The notes below the pieces were generated by a model. The model made no database searches. It saw only the letters and a program-made list of their open reading frames with translations, and was not told the DNA's origin. From Actinoplanes sp. TFC3 (GTDB lineage: Bacteria; Actinomycetota; Actinomycetes; Mycobacteriales; Micromonosporaceae), in the NCBI RefSeq assembly GCF_001553785.1, contig NZ_LOJP01000001.1:1788926-1852925 (forward strand): a stretch of 64,000 nucleotides of DNA, written 5' to 3'. A program made the translations under genes and the position numbers. Numbering within the stretch: position 1 is the stretch's first letter; every line of letters starts with the position of its first letter. This document shows positions 8,931 through 18,142 of the stretch, piece after piece.

Positions 8931-9856
8931 GAATGTGCTCCTTCGGTGCTGTGGCGCGCGATGAGGTCGCGGGCGGCCGCCAGGTCGTCCGGCTTGTTGA
9001 GAGTGACGATCTCTGGCGCGCCGTCGCCCTTCAGCTCGCGCTTGACCAGCCCGGCCAGGGTCCCTGCGGGCGGCAGCTCGAGGATGCCGGTGACGCCCAG
9101 TTCGCGCAGCGTCGCGACGACCAGGTCCCAGCGCACCGGCGCGGTGACCTGCTTGACCAGGCGCTGCAGCAGCTCCTGGCCGGCGGTGACAGCGGAGCCG
9201 TCCCGGTTCGACAGCACGATGCGCGCCGGATCGGCGACGGCAACACCGGCCGCGACCACGCCGAGCGCCTGCTCGGCGGGAGCCATGTAGGGGGTGTGGA
9301 ACGCGCCCGCGACGGCCAGCGCCCGCACCTTGGCGGGCGGGTCCTCGGCGAACTTCGCGAGGGCGTCGAGGGCGCCCGCGGCGACGATCTGACCGGCACC
9401 GTTGCGGTTGGCGGCGTACAAGCCCTGAGCCTCGATTGCGGCGACCACCTCTTCCGGGTCGCCGCCGAGCACGGCGCTCATGCCGGTCGGTTCGAGCGCG
9501 CAGGCGGCGGCCATCTCGCGGCCGCGCACCCCGGCGAGGGTGATGGCAGCCTCGGGGGTCAGCACGCCGGCCAGGGCAGCCGCGGCCAGCTCGCCCACGC
9601 TGTGCCCGGCGACCACGTCGACCTGGGCCAGCGGCAGGTGGTCGGCGGCCAGCAGGGCGGCGGCGACGAGCAGCGGCTGGGTCCGCGCGGTGTCCTTGAT
9701 CTCCTCGGCGTCGGCGTCCGTGCCGAGATGCACCAGGTCGACCCCGGCGAGCTGCGACCACGAGGTCAGGCGGTCGCGGGCGCCGGGCAGCTCAAGCCAC
9801 TGAGTCAGGAATCCGGGCTTCTGCGAGCCCTGGCCGGGGGAGAGTACAGCGAGCAC
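8927..9856 (-). CDS. fabD: malonyl-CoA:ACP transacylase
   Basis: This 309-residue enzyme loads malonyl groups from CoA onto ACP. GQGSQ (residues 8-12) and the nucleophile motif GHSVGE with Ser86 are clear. The start is GTG 9856, with GGAAGAG eight bases upstream. It is the first gene of the fab operon and overlaps fabH by four bases. The 126 bp upstream, before the FasR-like regulator, must hold the operon promoter. Confidence 0.96.
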   Translation of the reverse strand: MLAVLSPGQGSQKPGFLTQWLELPGARDRLTSWSQLAGVDLVHLGTDADAEEIKDTARTQPLLVAAALLAADHLPLAQVDVVAGHSVGELAAAALAGVLTPEAAITLAGVRGREMAAACALEPTGMSAVLGGDPEEVVAAIEAQGLYAANRNGAGQIVAAGALDALAKFAEDPPAKVRALAVAGAFHTPYMAPAEQALGVVAAGVAVADPARIVLSNRDGSAVTAGQELLQRLVKQVTAPVRWDLVVATLRELGVTGILELPPAGTLAGLVKRELKGDGAPEIVTLNKPDDLAAARDLIARHSTEGAHS

Positions 9857-9906
9857 GTATACGACTCTTCCGGATGCGGCAGCATTCTGAAGGTGCCGGG
9901 TGGTAC

Positions 9907-9935
9907 GAAACCCTACGACCGACGTTGTGGGTTTC
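9907..9935. promoter_or_regulatory. inverted repeat upstream of fabD, candidate FasR operator
   Basis: GAAACCC (9907-9913) and GGGTTTC (9929-9935) form a perfect 7-bp inverted repeat with a 15-base spacer. It lies about 50 bp before the fabD start and downstream of the end of the regulator gene. Position and symmetry make it a candidate site for the regulator encoded next door. I cannot confirm a published FasR consensus. Confidence 0.4.
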
Positions 9936-9982
9936 CTACAAAGACGTCGGGGGCCACTGGTGATATGCGGCCTTCGCTGGAA

Positions 9983-11167
9983 TTATCCCGGCGGATCGAG
10001 GCGTCCGATGGCCAGCGCCATGCGCAAAGCGAAGGCATCCCGGCCGTCCAGCGGTGAGAGACCGGTCACTTCGGCCACCCGCTTGAGGCGGTAACGAACC
10101 GTATTCGGGTGTACGAACAACTCTCGCGCAGCACTCTCCAGCACCCCGGCAGCGGCGAAGAACGCGTCGAGGGTGTCCAGCAAGCCGCCACCGGCCCGGG
10201 ACAGGGAACCGTAAGCATCGTTGCGCAACGCGCGGCGGGCATCGGGGTCGCCGGCCAGCGCCCGCTCGGGCAGCAGGTCATCGGCGGCCACCGGCGTCGG
10301 AGCCCCCGGCCACGCCGAGGCGGCCCGGAACCCGGCCAGGGCGGCGCGCGCCGACTCCGTGGCCTGATCGAGCGACGGCACGGCCGGACCCACCACAACC
10401 GGCCCCTCGCCGAACGCCCCAGCCAGTTGCCCCGCGGTGCTCAGCGGATCGGCGGCGCCACCCATCACCACCACGATCCGGTCGCCGTGCACCCCGCCGA
10501 TCACCTCGACCCGGGCGCGCCGGGCCGCCCGGTAGACCGAGTGCAGCACCACCGTGTGGTCGCCGCCGGGGGAGCGGCCCACCACCACCGCCACCGGGGG
10601 CGCGTCCGTCCAGCCCAGCGCGGCCGCCCGGCTGGCCACCACGTCGGAGGTGTCGCCGCGCAGCAGCGCGTCCACGAGCAGCGCCTGCAGCCGGGTGTCC
10701 CAGGCGCCACGGGCCTCGGCGGCGCGGGCGTACACCCGGGCGGCCGAGAACGCGATCTCCCGGGAGAACTTGAGGATGGCCTGGGCGAGCGCGTCCTCCT
10801 CGCCGGCCGCGGCCAGCGCCTGCACCTCGGTCTCGGCGACGTCGATGGTGGCCTTGATCAGCTGGATCGTCTGGGTGAGCGTGATGGCGCGGGCCAGCGT
10901 GCGCGGGGCCGCCGCGAAGACCTCGTCGGAGATCTCCTGGGTGCCCGCGGCCGTGCCGCCCGAGCGCAGCCACTCGACCAGGGACCGGATGCCGGCCTGG
11001 GCCACGAGCATGACCGAGGACCGCTGATCCGCGGGCAGCGCCCGGAACCAGGGCAGTGTCTCCTCCATCCGGGCGACGCTGGCCGAGGCCAGGGCCCCGG
11101 CGCTGCGCTCGACCCGGCGCAGGGTCGCGGCCAGGGGTGGGGCCGCACTGCCGTTTTTTCGTGCCAC
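9983..11167 (-). CDS. fasR: PucR/CdaR-family regulator of fatty-acid synthesis (FasR-like)
   Basis: This 394-residue regulator has a long alpha-helical N-terminus, a GGDEF-like PucR middle domain around residues 170-290, and a C-terminal PucR helix-turn-helix (ARELFVHPNTVRYRLKRVAEV, near residue 350). It lies directly upstream of fabD, in the same order as the known FasR activator of the actinomycete fabDHPF operon. The symbol rests on that synteny plus domain content. The start is GTG 11167 with a weak ribosome site. Confidence 0.85.
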   Translation of the reverse strand: MARKNGSAAPPLAATLRRVERSAGALASASVARMEETLPWFRALPADQRSSVMLVAQAGIRSLVEWLRSGGTAAGTQEISDEVFAAAPRTLARAITLTQTIQLIKATIDVAETEVQALAAAGEEDALAQAILKFSREIAFSAARVYARAAEARGAWDTRLQALLVDALLRGDTSDVVASRAAALGWTDAPPVAVVVGRSPGGDHTVVLHSVYRAARRARVEVIGGVHGDRIVVVMGGAADPLSTAGQLAGAFGEGPVVVGPAVPSLDQATESARAALAGFRAASAWPGAPTPVAADDLLPERALAGDPDARRALRNDAYGSLSRAGGGLLDTLDAFFAAAGVLESAARELFVHPNTVRYRLKRVAEVTGLSPLDGRDAFALRMALAIGRLDPPG

Positions 11168-11426
11168 CGGATTAGCATCGCAGGCCCGCCCCCGATCCCG
11201 GTGAGCCGGATCGTGAGCGAGACAAGGCGTACCTTTTGAGATGTTTGTCGGTAATAGCGGTGCGCCTTCCCCGCGATTCCGGTCGGTGACCTGGCATCGT
11301 GTCGTCCTGGCAGGGCATCAGGGCGGATTCGGCGGTAGGGGTCAACCAGGCCCCTGCGCTGCCGATGGGACGTCGCACTGTCGTGGAGACCGGGTGACCC
11401 CGGCGACGCATGGAAAGGAGGCGGCA

Positions 11427-11639
11427 GTGACACACCACGAGGGCATGGGCCCCGATGTGGAGCAGGACTGCGCCGAGGACATCGCCGTGCCGCCAGCCGA
11501 CGAACTGGTCGGCGAGCTTCCGTCGCGGGGCGGATGCAGGACCCATTTGCACGGCTGGGCCGGTGCCCATCTGCACGGCGCCGTCCGTCCGCGCCGCCGC
11601 GCCGCGGGCCGGGGCCGCCCGCCGGGCCGTTGGTGCTGA
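11427..11639 (+). CDS. possible small peptide gene, 70 residues
   Basis: GTG 11427 is preceded by an excellent AAAGGAGG five bases upstream, which is the best reason to believe translation starts here. The peptide has an acidic first half (net negative to about residue 30), then Gly35-Gly36, then a cationic Arg/His-rich second half that begins and ends with Cys (Cys37, Cys70) and repeats an HLHG motif. It ends 16 bases before a TetR gene start. No homologue is recognised and no modification or export gene lies nearby. Chance translation, or a leader peptide for the TetR gene, are alternatives. Confidence 0.4.
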   Translation: MTHHEGMGPDVEQDCAEDIAVPPADELVGELPSRGGCRTHLHGWAGAHLHGAVRPRRRAAGRGRPPGRWC

Positions 11640-11655
11640 GGGCTCACTCCCTGGT

Positions 11656-12258
11656 GTGACGCCGGCGGCGTGTCCCACCGCACCGCCGCCGGTCAGCGAC
11701 CACGGTTGGCGGGTGGACGACAAGAGACGACTGATCCTCGACCAGGCCCTCGCGCTCGTCGACGAGCAGGGGCTCGCCGCGATGTCCATGCGGGCGGTGG
11801 CCGAGCGGGTCGGGCTCACCTCGATGGCGCTCTACCCCTATGTGGGTGGCAAGGACGCGATGCTCGACGGCCTGGTCGACCTGCTGCACCTGGAACTGGG
11901 TGACGAGTACGGCACCGACCCGGCAGGCATCGACTGGCGGCAGCGGCTGCGAGCGCCCGGCCGGGCGGTACGGGAGCTGTCCCGGCGGCACCCGGGGGCG
12001 TACCCGTTGCTGCTGAATCGGCCCTCACCCGGCGCCTCCTGGCTGATCGCCGCTCTGCGCGCAACCCTGCACGACGCCGGCGTGCCTGCCGGAACCGTGC
12101 CCCGGCTGACCCGGATGATCTGCGCGTTCTTACTGGGCTACACCACCGGCGAGGTCACCGGTGGCCTGCCCTCGGAGGACGCGGACACCGCCGACGAGTT
12201 CGACGCCGACCTGGACGACCTGATCCGCCTGGTGGAGGTCACCATCCGGGTCGCGTGA
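11656..12258 (+). CDS. TetR-family transcriptional regulator
   Basis: The N-terminal helix-turn-helix covers roughly residues 25-70 (LALVDEQGLAAMSMRAVAERVG, then the ALYPYVGGKDAML recognition region) and is followed by a TetR_C_1-like ligand domain. This subgroup resembles tetracycline-repressor relatives. GTG 11656 is listed; GTG 11713, just ahead of the helix-turn-helix, is equally possible. It lies between the small peptide gene and the sigma-like gene, all on the + strand. Target and ligand are unknown. Confidence 0.85.
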   Translation: MTPAACPTAPPPVSDHGWRVDDKRRLILDQALALVDEQGLAAMSMRAVAERVGLTSMALYPYVGGKDAMLDGLVDLLHLELGDEYGTDPAGIDWRQRLRAPGRAVRELSRRHPGAYPLLLNRPSPGASWLIAALRATLHDAGVPAGTVPRLTRMICAFLLGYTTGEVTGGLPSEDADTADEFDADLDDLIRLVEVTIRVA

Positions 12259-12317
12259 GCCCGTTCCCCCGCACGGCTCCCCCCTGGTGCCCTATAAAGG
12301 GGCAAAAGGGAGGGCCA

Positions 12318-12791
12318 ATGACTGACGACTACGTGGCTCAGCGGTACGCCCACCTGCGCCGCGCGGCCTTCCTGATGTGCGGGGACTGGAACGAGGCGGG
12401 CGAAGTTGCCCGGGTCACTATGGCGCGCGCGCTGACCGATGCGGACGTCGGTGATCTGGACCTGTGGACGTACCGGGAAATGATGGCCGTTTTCAAGCCC
12501 GGCCATGCCCGCCGTGAGCATGTTTTTGTCGCTCCTGCGCAGGCCACCGGCGCTGCCGACACCGACGCTGCGCTCAGCGACGTCTATACCGTCCTGGTTC
12601 TCGACGCGTTGCGGCGGCTGCCACCCAAATGCCGGGCGGTCCTCGTGCTGCACCACTTCTGCCATCTCGCGGTGGGGGAGACGGCCGACGTGCTGGGGCT
12701 GGACGCCAGCAAGGTCACCGAGTACGAGGCCGACGGCCTGACCGCCTTCACCGAGCTGCTGCGCGCCTCGCAGCCGGCGGGTGCCCGATGA
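12318..12791 (+). CDS. degenerate ECF-type sigma factor (SigE-like family)
   Basis: This 157-residue protein has the SigE-family actinobacterial layout. The N-terminus reads YAHLRRAAFLMCGDWNEAGE where region 2 should begin, and the C-terminus reads LPPKCRAVLVLHHF with LAVGETADVLGL where region 4 should be. Core-binding region 2.4 is barely recognisable, and the recognition helix is SKVTEYEADGL instead of the usual TVKS-type, so promoter recognition may be lost. A good ribosome site (GGGAGGG) precedes ATG 12318. Its stop overlaps the next start as ATGA. Confidence 0.7.
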   Translation: MTDDYVAQRYAHLRRAAFLMCGDWNEAGEVARVTMARALTDADVGDLDLWTYREMMAVFKPGHARREHVFVAPAQATGAADTDAALSDVYTVLVLDALRRLPPKCRAVLVLHHFCHLAVGETADVLGLDASKVTEYEADGLTAFTELLRASQPAGAR

Positions 12792-13552
12792 GCGCGGCCA
12801 TGACCGCGATGCTGGAACGCGCGTGCACCGGCGAACCCCCGATCGGCGACGCGGTCGACGATATTTTCCGCCAGGCCGATCGGCTGCGCCGGCGTCGTGC
12901 CCGCTCGGTCATCCTGGCCGGGCTCGTGGCGGTCGCCCTGGTCATCATCCTCGGGTACGCCCTGACCACCGTTCTGCTGCCGGGGAGCAAACCGCGCTCG
13001 ACGGCAGCCGTGGCGGTGGCCCAGCCGCGCCCCTCGGCCGTGCTCGACCCGGTGCTGGCCGTGCTCGCCAAGCCCATCGACGCCCAGCAGCGCCGGATCG
13101 TGCCGCGCCCGCCGTTCAGCGGTCCGGGCTGGCGGCAGTACGCGGTGCTCGACACCAACGGTGAGCCGCACGGGCTGGTGGAGGTCGCGGTCTTCGACGC
13201 CCCGGCCGGGCTCTGCCTGCCGGTGCTCGCCGAGGCGACCGCGTGCGCGCAGCCCGACCACAGCGACTCGGGCTTCGAGTACGCCCGCTACGACCGCACC
13301 GAGGACGTGGACTGGCAGGTGAACGAGGTGATCGCCCGCCGTGTGGTGGACGGGCGGACTGTGGCGGTGCAGGTCACCGGCGAACGGGGCACCGGCGACC
13401 GGGAAGCCGGGGGGCCGCCGCTGAGCACCCGGGAGGCTGCCGACGTGGCGACCAACGCGCGGCTGCTCGACGGCTTCGGGCTCGGCGAGCGGTGCAACCA
13501 GCCCGCCCCGGCCTGCCCGGTGTTCGAGGTGCCGATCCGCCCGGCCGGGTGA
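12788..13552 (+). CDS. membrane-anchored partner of the sigma-like protein
   Basis: This 254-residue protein has a cytoplasmic head of about 35 residues (Arg-rich at its end), one transmembrane helix near residues 38-62 (VILAGLVAVALVIILGYAL), and an extracytoplasmic domain with two Cys pairs. The layout and the four-base overlap with the upstream sigma-like gene suggest an anti-sigma or sensor role. No ZAS zinc motif (HxxxCxxC) is present, so this is inference from context. It meets the next gene tail to tail with no gap. Confidence 0.65.
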   Translation: MSAAMTAMLERACTGEPPIGDAVDDIFRQADRLRRRRARSVILAGLVAVALVIILGYALTTVLLPGSKPRSTAAVAVAQPRPSAVLDPVLAVLAKPIDAQQRRIVPRPPFSGPGWRQYAVLDTNGEPHGLVEVAVFDAPAGLCLPVLAEATACAQPDHSDSGFEYARYDRTEDVDWQVNEVIARRVVDGRTVAVQVTGERGTGDREAGGPPLSTREAADVATNARLLDGFGLGERCNQPAPACPVFEVPIRPAG

Positions 13553-14248
13553 TCAGACCCGGCGGCGGATCAGGAACGCGACGCCGGCCAGGCCCAGCAG
13601 GACCACCAGCAGCACCGCGCCGTTGAGCAGGAACAGCCGCTGCAGCTGGGCGAAAACGTCCTTGCTGACGGCCAGTGGGTCGAGTTCCTCGTCCTTGACG
13701 TTCACCCCGGACCCGGCGCCGATGCCGCCGCTGACGACGTCGGGCTTGGCCTCCAGCGGAACACCGCTCAGCCGCAGCGACTCCGACATGGTCAACCGCC
13801 CGTAGAACCAGCCCGCCGCCTTCTTGCCGGTCGGCTGCTGGGCCGGGCGGTAGGCCCGCGGCCCGCCGGAGGCCAGCGGGTACAGGTCGTAGACCTGGTT
13901 AGCCTTGTCCTTGATCTGCACGGTCAGGGTGAACTTGGGGCCGAGCTTGTCCGCTGCGGGCTTGCTGGTGGTCGGCGTGGCCGAGCCGAGCCAGTTGACC
14001 TCGGCGAGCAGCCGCTGGAACAACTCGGAGTGCTCGGCCTGCTTGATGGTCAGCTTGCCGTCGGGGAACTTGCCGGCGATCAGCACCGAATCCGGTTTGG
14101 GCGCCGCCTTGGGCGCGGTGACCACGCCGGTGCGCGCCCCGGCCGGTGCGGCGCTGACCGGCGTCGGGGACAGGGACAGACCGACCGCCAGCGACGCGGC
14201 GACCACGCCGGTCGCGGCTATGAGCCGTGCGAACATCCCTCGAGCCAC
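13553..14248 (-). CDS. secreted, C-terminally anchored hypothetical protein
   Basis: This 231-residue protein has a Sec signal peptide (Leu/Ala core, probable cleavage after VSAAP near residue 35). A conserved-looking soluble domain follows, then a C-terminal transmembrane helix (about residues 203-225) closed by RRRV, giving a type I surface-anchored topology. GTG 14248 follows a GGGGGAGG site at seven to eight bases. The function is not recognised. It is convergent with the membrane partner gene and downstream of gltX, separated from it by about 310 bp. Confidence 0.65.
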   Translation of the reverse strand: MARGMFARLIAATGVVAASLAVGLSLSPTPVSAAPAGARTGVVTAPKAAPKPDSVLIAGKFPDGKLTIKQAEHSELFQRLLAEVNWLGSATPTTSKPAADKLGPKFTLTVQIKDKANQVYDLYPLASGGPRAYRPAQQPTGKKAAGWFYGRLTMSESLRLSGVPLEAKPDVVSGGIGAGSGVNVKDEELDPLAVSKDVFAQLQRLFLLNGAVLLVVLLGLAGVAFLIRRRV

Positions 14249-14562
14249 CGTCCGGCCTCCCCCGCCTGCGTGATGGGCATGGTCTGCTGCGCCTGCGTCC
14301 ACACAGCCTCCCCGCAGATCTGCCCGGCCGCATCCCGGTTCTCCTCGTTTTGCAAGCATCCGGCAAACGCACCGGGAACAAGGAAAAGGTGCAACGACAG
14401 CTGCTGATCAGCGGGCGAATAGTACCCAGCAACGGCAAGCGGACCGGGTCCCAGTCACCCGTCTTGCGGGAACTGTTATCCCTTAGACGCAAGCGGCTGG
14501 CCTCGGCGTTGCTCGATACGGTAAGCGCGCACCGGGTTGCCGATGCGCGCATACCGAAACGA
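14249..14562. other. intergenic region with no recognised gene
   Basis: These 314 bp separate the gltX stop from the downstream secreted-protein gene, both read on the minus strand. Frames crossing it have no start with a ribosome site and poor codon use. A promoter for the downstream gene should lie here; a TACTAT box near 14425 on the minus strand is a candidate, but I see no matching -35. Confidence 0.5.
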
Positions 14563-15972
14563 TTAAGAAATCTTGGCGCGAGCCGCTGCGATGCGAGCCA
14601 GGGTCTTCTCCCGGCCCAGCACCTCGAGCGACTCGAACAGCGGCAGACCGATCGTGCGGCCGGTGACCGCCACGCGTACCGGCGCCTGGGTCTTGCCCAG
14701 CTTGAGCCCGCGCTCCTCGCCCACCCGTTCGAGCGCGGCCTTCAGCGGCTCGGCCGACCACTCGTCCAGCGCACCGAACGCGGCCCCGGCGGCCTCCAGG
14801 ATCTCGCCCGAACCCTCCTTCATCGCCTTGTTCCAGGACTGCTCGTCGGCCACGGGCTCGGCCAGGAACAGGAAGTCGACGTAGTCCACGATCTCGCTCA
14901 GCACCGAGATGCGGGTCTGGGCCAGCGGTGCCACATCGGCGAAGACCCGGAAGTCGAACGCGGCCGGGTCCCACGGCGGGGCCGGAATCGTCTCGGTGCC
15001 ACCCAGCCAGGGCGCGCACACCGCGGCGAACTCCTCCGATGACAGCGCCCGGATGTACTCGCCGTTGAACGCGCGCAACTTCTTGACGTCGAAGAACGCC
15101 GGGGAGTGGTTGACGTCCTCAAGCTTGAACTCGTCCTCGACGACCTGCCAGGGCACAATCTCGCGATCGCCGGTGGGAGCCCACCCGAGCAGCATCAGAT
15201 AGTTGCGCATGGCGGCTGCGAGATAACCCTCATCCCGGTACGACTCCAGCGCCACCTTGTCCCGGCGCTTGGACAGCTTCTGTCGTTTCTCGTTGACGAT
15301 CACCGGTACGTGCGCCCAGACCGGGGGCTTGACCCCGAGCGCCTCCCACAGCAGCTGCTGCTTGGGAGTGTTGGGCAGATGCTCCTCGGCCCGGATGACA
15401 TGGGTGATGCCCATGGTCATGTCGTCGACCACGTTGGCCAGCAGGAAGACCGCCGTGCCGTTGCTGCGGGCGATGACGAAGTCCTCGATGAGCTTGTTCT
15501 CGAAGGTCGGCTCGCCGCGGACCAGGTCGACGACCACGGTCGCGCCCTCGTCGGGGGTGCGGAAGCGCAGCGCGCGGCCCTCGCCCGGCCCGAGCGCGCG
15601 CTCGCGGCAGAAGCCGTCGTAGCCGGTGTGGGTGTTGCCGCTGCGCGCCACGACATCGTCGCGGGTGCAGTCGCAGTAGTACGCGCGGCCCTCGCCGTAC
15701 AGGCGGGTGGCTGCGGCGGTGTGCTCGTCAGCGTAGGTGGACTGGTAGTAGGGGCCCTCGTACGTGCCGCGTTCGATGCCGATCCAGTCGAGCGCCGAGA
15801 TGATGCCCTCGGTCCACTCGGGACGGTTGCGGGCCGCGTCGGTGTCCTCGATGCGCAGGACGAAGGCGCCGCCGGTCTGGCGCGCGACGATCCAGTTCTG
15901 CAGCGCCGAACGGGCGCCGCCGACGTGGAACATTCCGGTCGGGGAGGGTGCGAAGCGTACTCGAACAGTCAC
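14563..15972 (-). CDS. gltX: glutamyl-tRNA synthetase
   Basis: This 469-residue class I synthetase charges tRNA with glutamate. The HIGH motif reads HVGG at residue 16 after the diagnostic RFAPSPTG start, and KMSKS reads KLSKR near residue 240. GTG 15972 is the start. Length and motif order are normal for discriminating bacterial GluRS. The gene stands alone, with an MFS transporter gene 48 bp upstream on the same strand. Confidence 0.97.
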   Translation of the reverse strand: MTVRVRFAPSPTGMFHVGGARSALQNWIVARQTGGAFVLRIEDTDAARNRPEWTEGIISALDWIGIERGTYEGPYYQSTYADEHTAAATRLYGEGRAYYCDCTRDDVVARSGNTHTGYDGFCRERALGPGEGRALRFRTPDEGATVVVDLVRGEPTFENKLIEDFVIARSNGTAVFLLANVVDDMTMGITHVIRAEEHLPNTPKQQLLWEALGVKPPVWAHVPVIVNEKRQKLSKRRDKVALESYRDEGYLAAAMRNYLMLLGWAPTGDREIVPWQVVEDEFKLEDVNHSPAFFDVKKLRAFNGEYIRALSSEEFAAVCAPWLGGTETIPAPPWDPAAFDFRVFADVAPLAQTRISVLSEIVDYVDFLFLAEPVADEQSWNKAMKEGSGEILEAAGAAFGALDEWSAEPLKAALERVGEERGLKLGKTQAPVRVAVTGRTIGLPLFESLEVLGREKTLARIAAARAKIS

Positions 15973-16020
15973 GAGCCCAGGGTACGGCGCCGGTCGACGG
16001 GGTTTTCGCCGGGCGGGTCG

Positions 16021-17274
16021 TCAAGCCACCGCGCGGATGCGGACCACCAGCACCGCGCCGAGCAGCGTGACCACGGCGGTCAGCGCGTACAACGCCGGGT
16101 AACCGCCCAGGTGCGTCACGATCGGAGCGGCGAGCGCCGGCCCGAGCACCTGGGGCGCCGCGGTGGCGATGTTGATGACACCGAGATCCTTGGCCCGGTC
16201 CACCGCAGCCGGCAGCACCTGCGTGATCAACGCGGTGTCCACGGCCAGATACACGCCGTAGCCCGCCCCGAGCAACACCGCGCCGATCAGGCAGCTCACC
16301 CAGGTGGGCCAGAGGGCCAGCAGGATCGCCGCGATCGCGATCACCACGCCGGACCAGACCACGAAGATCTTGCGGCGCCCGGTGCGGTCGGAGATGCGCC
16401 CGCCGATCACCGCGGTACCCACCATGCCCGCGGTGTACAACAGGATCATGATCAGCAGGCCGGTGTCCGGGTCGGCAACGCGCACCTTGTCGGTCAGGAA
16501 GTACAGCAGGTACAGCGTGCCCATCGCATTGCCCAACTGCACCAGGAACCGCGTTCCCCAGGCCAGCGCATAGTCCGGATTGTCAGCAAAAATCCGCCAC
16601 ACCCGCGTGGTGGGCGCGCGGGTGCCGGCCCGTTCGGGCAGCGGGTCGTCCGGCGTCGACAGCGCGAAGGGTACGGCCAGAACCAGCAAAACCACTGCCA
16701 TCAACAGGTACCCGGACGCCGTCTCCGTCACTACGGCGGTCACCAGCACTGCCCCCAGCACCAGGCCCAGAGCCTGCGGCATCCCGATCCACCCGGAAAC
16801 CGCCCCGCGCTGGCCGACGGGAACCCGATCGGGAACGGCGGCCGTCAGCGTGGCCAGCATGACGTTGAGCCCGAGCTGAGCCCCGGCCCAGCCCAGCGCC
16901 ACCATGGCCAGGTTGCCCGCCTGCGCCAGCACCACCAGCGACAGACCGGACACCACCGTGCCGGCCAGCGTCCAGACGTGCCGGCGGCCGTACGCGCGAC
17001 CCTTGATCGTGAACCGGGTACGGTCGGAGAGTGCGCCCGCCGCCGGGTTGACCAGGATGGCCACCAGCGCGCCGAGCCCGGTCACCCAGCCGAGCGCAGC
17101 CTCCTTGCCGCTGATGCCGAGGCTGTCGATCTGCTCGGGCAGCAGCACCTGCACCGGCGTGAAGAACACCATCCAGAGGCCGAGGTTCGCCGCGAACAGC
17201 AGGCCGATCCAGGAGCGCCGCACCGGCACCACCGGCTCGGCGAGCGCTGCCGGGGCGCCCTGCGTGACGCTCAT
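16021..17274 (-). CDS. MFS transporter
   Basis: This 417-residue membrane protein has about 12 predicted transmembrane helices. Between helices 2 and 3 it carries an MFS loop GALSDRTR with GRRHVW, and the second half repeats it as GGRISDRTGRRK. The loop spacing resembles the GPH/sucrose-symporter-like branch, so a sugar or other small polar solute is possible. ATG 17274 is chosen because GGAGG lies four bases upstream; ATG 17301 lacks such a site. No linked catabolic gene reveals the substrate. Confidence 0.85.
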   Translation of the reverse strand: MSVTQGAPAALAEPVVPVRRSWIGLLFAANLGLWMVFFTPVQVLLPEQIDSLGISGKEAALGWVTGLGALVAILVNPAAGALSDRTRFTIKGRAYGRRHVWTLAGTVVSGLSLVVLAQAGNLAMVALGWAGAQLGLNVMLATLTAAVPDRVPVGQRGAVSGWIGMPQALGLVLGAVLVTAVVTETASGYLLMAVVLLVLAVPFALSTPDDPLPERAGTRAPTTRVWRIFADNPDYALAWGTRFLVQLGNAMGTLYLLYFLTDKVRVADPDTGLLIMILLYTAGMVGTAVIGGRISDRTGRRKIFVVWSGVVIAIAAILLALWPTWVSCLIGAVLLGAGYGVYLAVDTALITQVLPAAVDRAKDLGVINIATAAPQVLGPALAAPIVTHLGGYPALYALTAVVTLLGAVLVVRIRAVA

Positions 17275-17468
17275 GCCGCCTCCGGTGCTCTGGCCCGCCA
17301 TCGAGCTGACGTGAAATTTCCTCGGACCCTAGAGGATGCTGCACGGTCGGCGGAAGAGCCCCGCGACGCGCGCCCGGCCAGGGTTGCCCAACCCGCCGCC
17401 ACACGATCTGATCGAGGTCCATCGGGGGGTCGTCCGGCCCGCCGGTGAAACACGAGGGAGCAAGCACG

Positions 17469-18002
17469 ATGGGCAAAGTTGTCGCGGTGGAGTACGTGAC
17501 ACTGGACGGCGTCTTCGAGGAGCCGATCTGGAGCGGCCCCTACGTCAACGACGAACTGGGTAGCTGGCAGGACCAGAACCTGCGCGAGGCCGACGCGCTG
17601 CTGCTGGGCCGGCGCACGTACGAGGGCTTCAAGGCGGCCTGGCCCCAGATGGAGGCGCAGACCGGCGACTTCGGCAAGAAGATGAACTCGATGCCCAAGC
17701 ACGTGGCCACCACCACGCTGACCGAGCCGGAATGGGCCGCCACGTTCATCACCGGCGAGCTCGCGGACGCAGTCACCGCGCTGAAGGCGGGTGCGGACAA
17801 CCTGCTCATCAACGGCAGCGCCGAGCTGGTCAACCATCTGACCCGGCACAACCTGATCGACGAGTACCGGATCATGGTCTTCCCGCTGGTGGCCGGCGAG
17901 GGCCGCAAGCTGTGGCACGAGGGCACCAAGATCGCCCTGTCCGCGACGTCGTCCTGGACCACCAGGACCGGCGTCACGGTGACCACGTACGTCCCCGCCT
18001 GA
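17469..18002 (+). CDS. dihydrofolate reductase / RibD C-terminal domain protein
   Basis: This 177-residue protein has the RibD_C fold: VAVEYVTLDGVFEEP at the start, LLLGRRTYEGF near residue 41 and LLINGSAELVNHL near residue 115. The family holds NADPH-dependent reductases of mostly unknown substrate. ATG 17469 has GAGGGAGC upstream. It is divergent from the MFS gene and convergent with aceE. A paralogue of the same family lies at 28550-29104. Confidence 0.88.
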   Translation: MGKVVAVEYVTLDGVFEEPIWSGPYVNDELGSWQDQNLREADALLLGRRTYEGFKAAWPQMEAQTGDFGKKMNSMPKHVATTTLTEPEWAATFITGELADAVTALKAGADNLLINGSAELVNHLTRHNLIDEYRIMVFPLVAGEGRKLWHEGTKIALSATSSWTTRTGVTVTTYVPA

Positions 18003-18088
18003 GCCGGCTTGAGCGCGGAGTTCGCGGTGGTCATCTGTCGCTTGACGACGGCCTGCGCCTCGTTGCCCACCGAGCTGACCAGCCAAAA

Positions 18089-18129
18089 ACCGAGGGGTGT
18101 GCCCGAACAAGTCGGGCACACCCCTCGGT
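18089..18129 (-). terminator. aceE intrinsic terminator
   Basis: An exceptional 18-bp perfect stem (18089-18106 with 18112-18129) closes a five-base loop. Read on the minus strand it is followed by a run of five T, making it the end of the aceE transcript. Confidence 0.9.
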
Positions 18130-18142
18130 CAGCGTGCTGGGG

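Noticed and set aside
8931..9761. Upstream extension of fabH to a 593-residue protein
   Set aside because: The added part is fabD read in another frame; the ATGA overlap at 8927-8930 and family length fix the fabH start.
15106..17448. A 780-residue open frame on the + strand
   Set aside because: It lies opposite gltX and the MFS gene; its composition (Arg/Gly/His/Gln-rich) is that of an antisense shadow in high-GC DNA.
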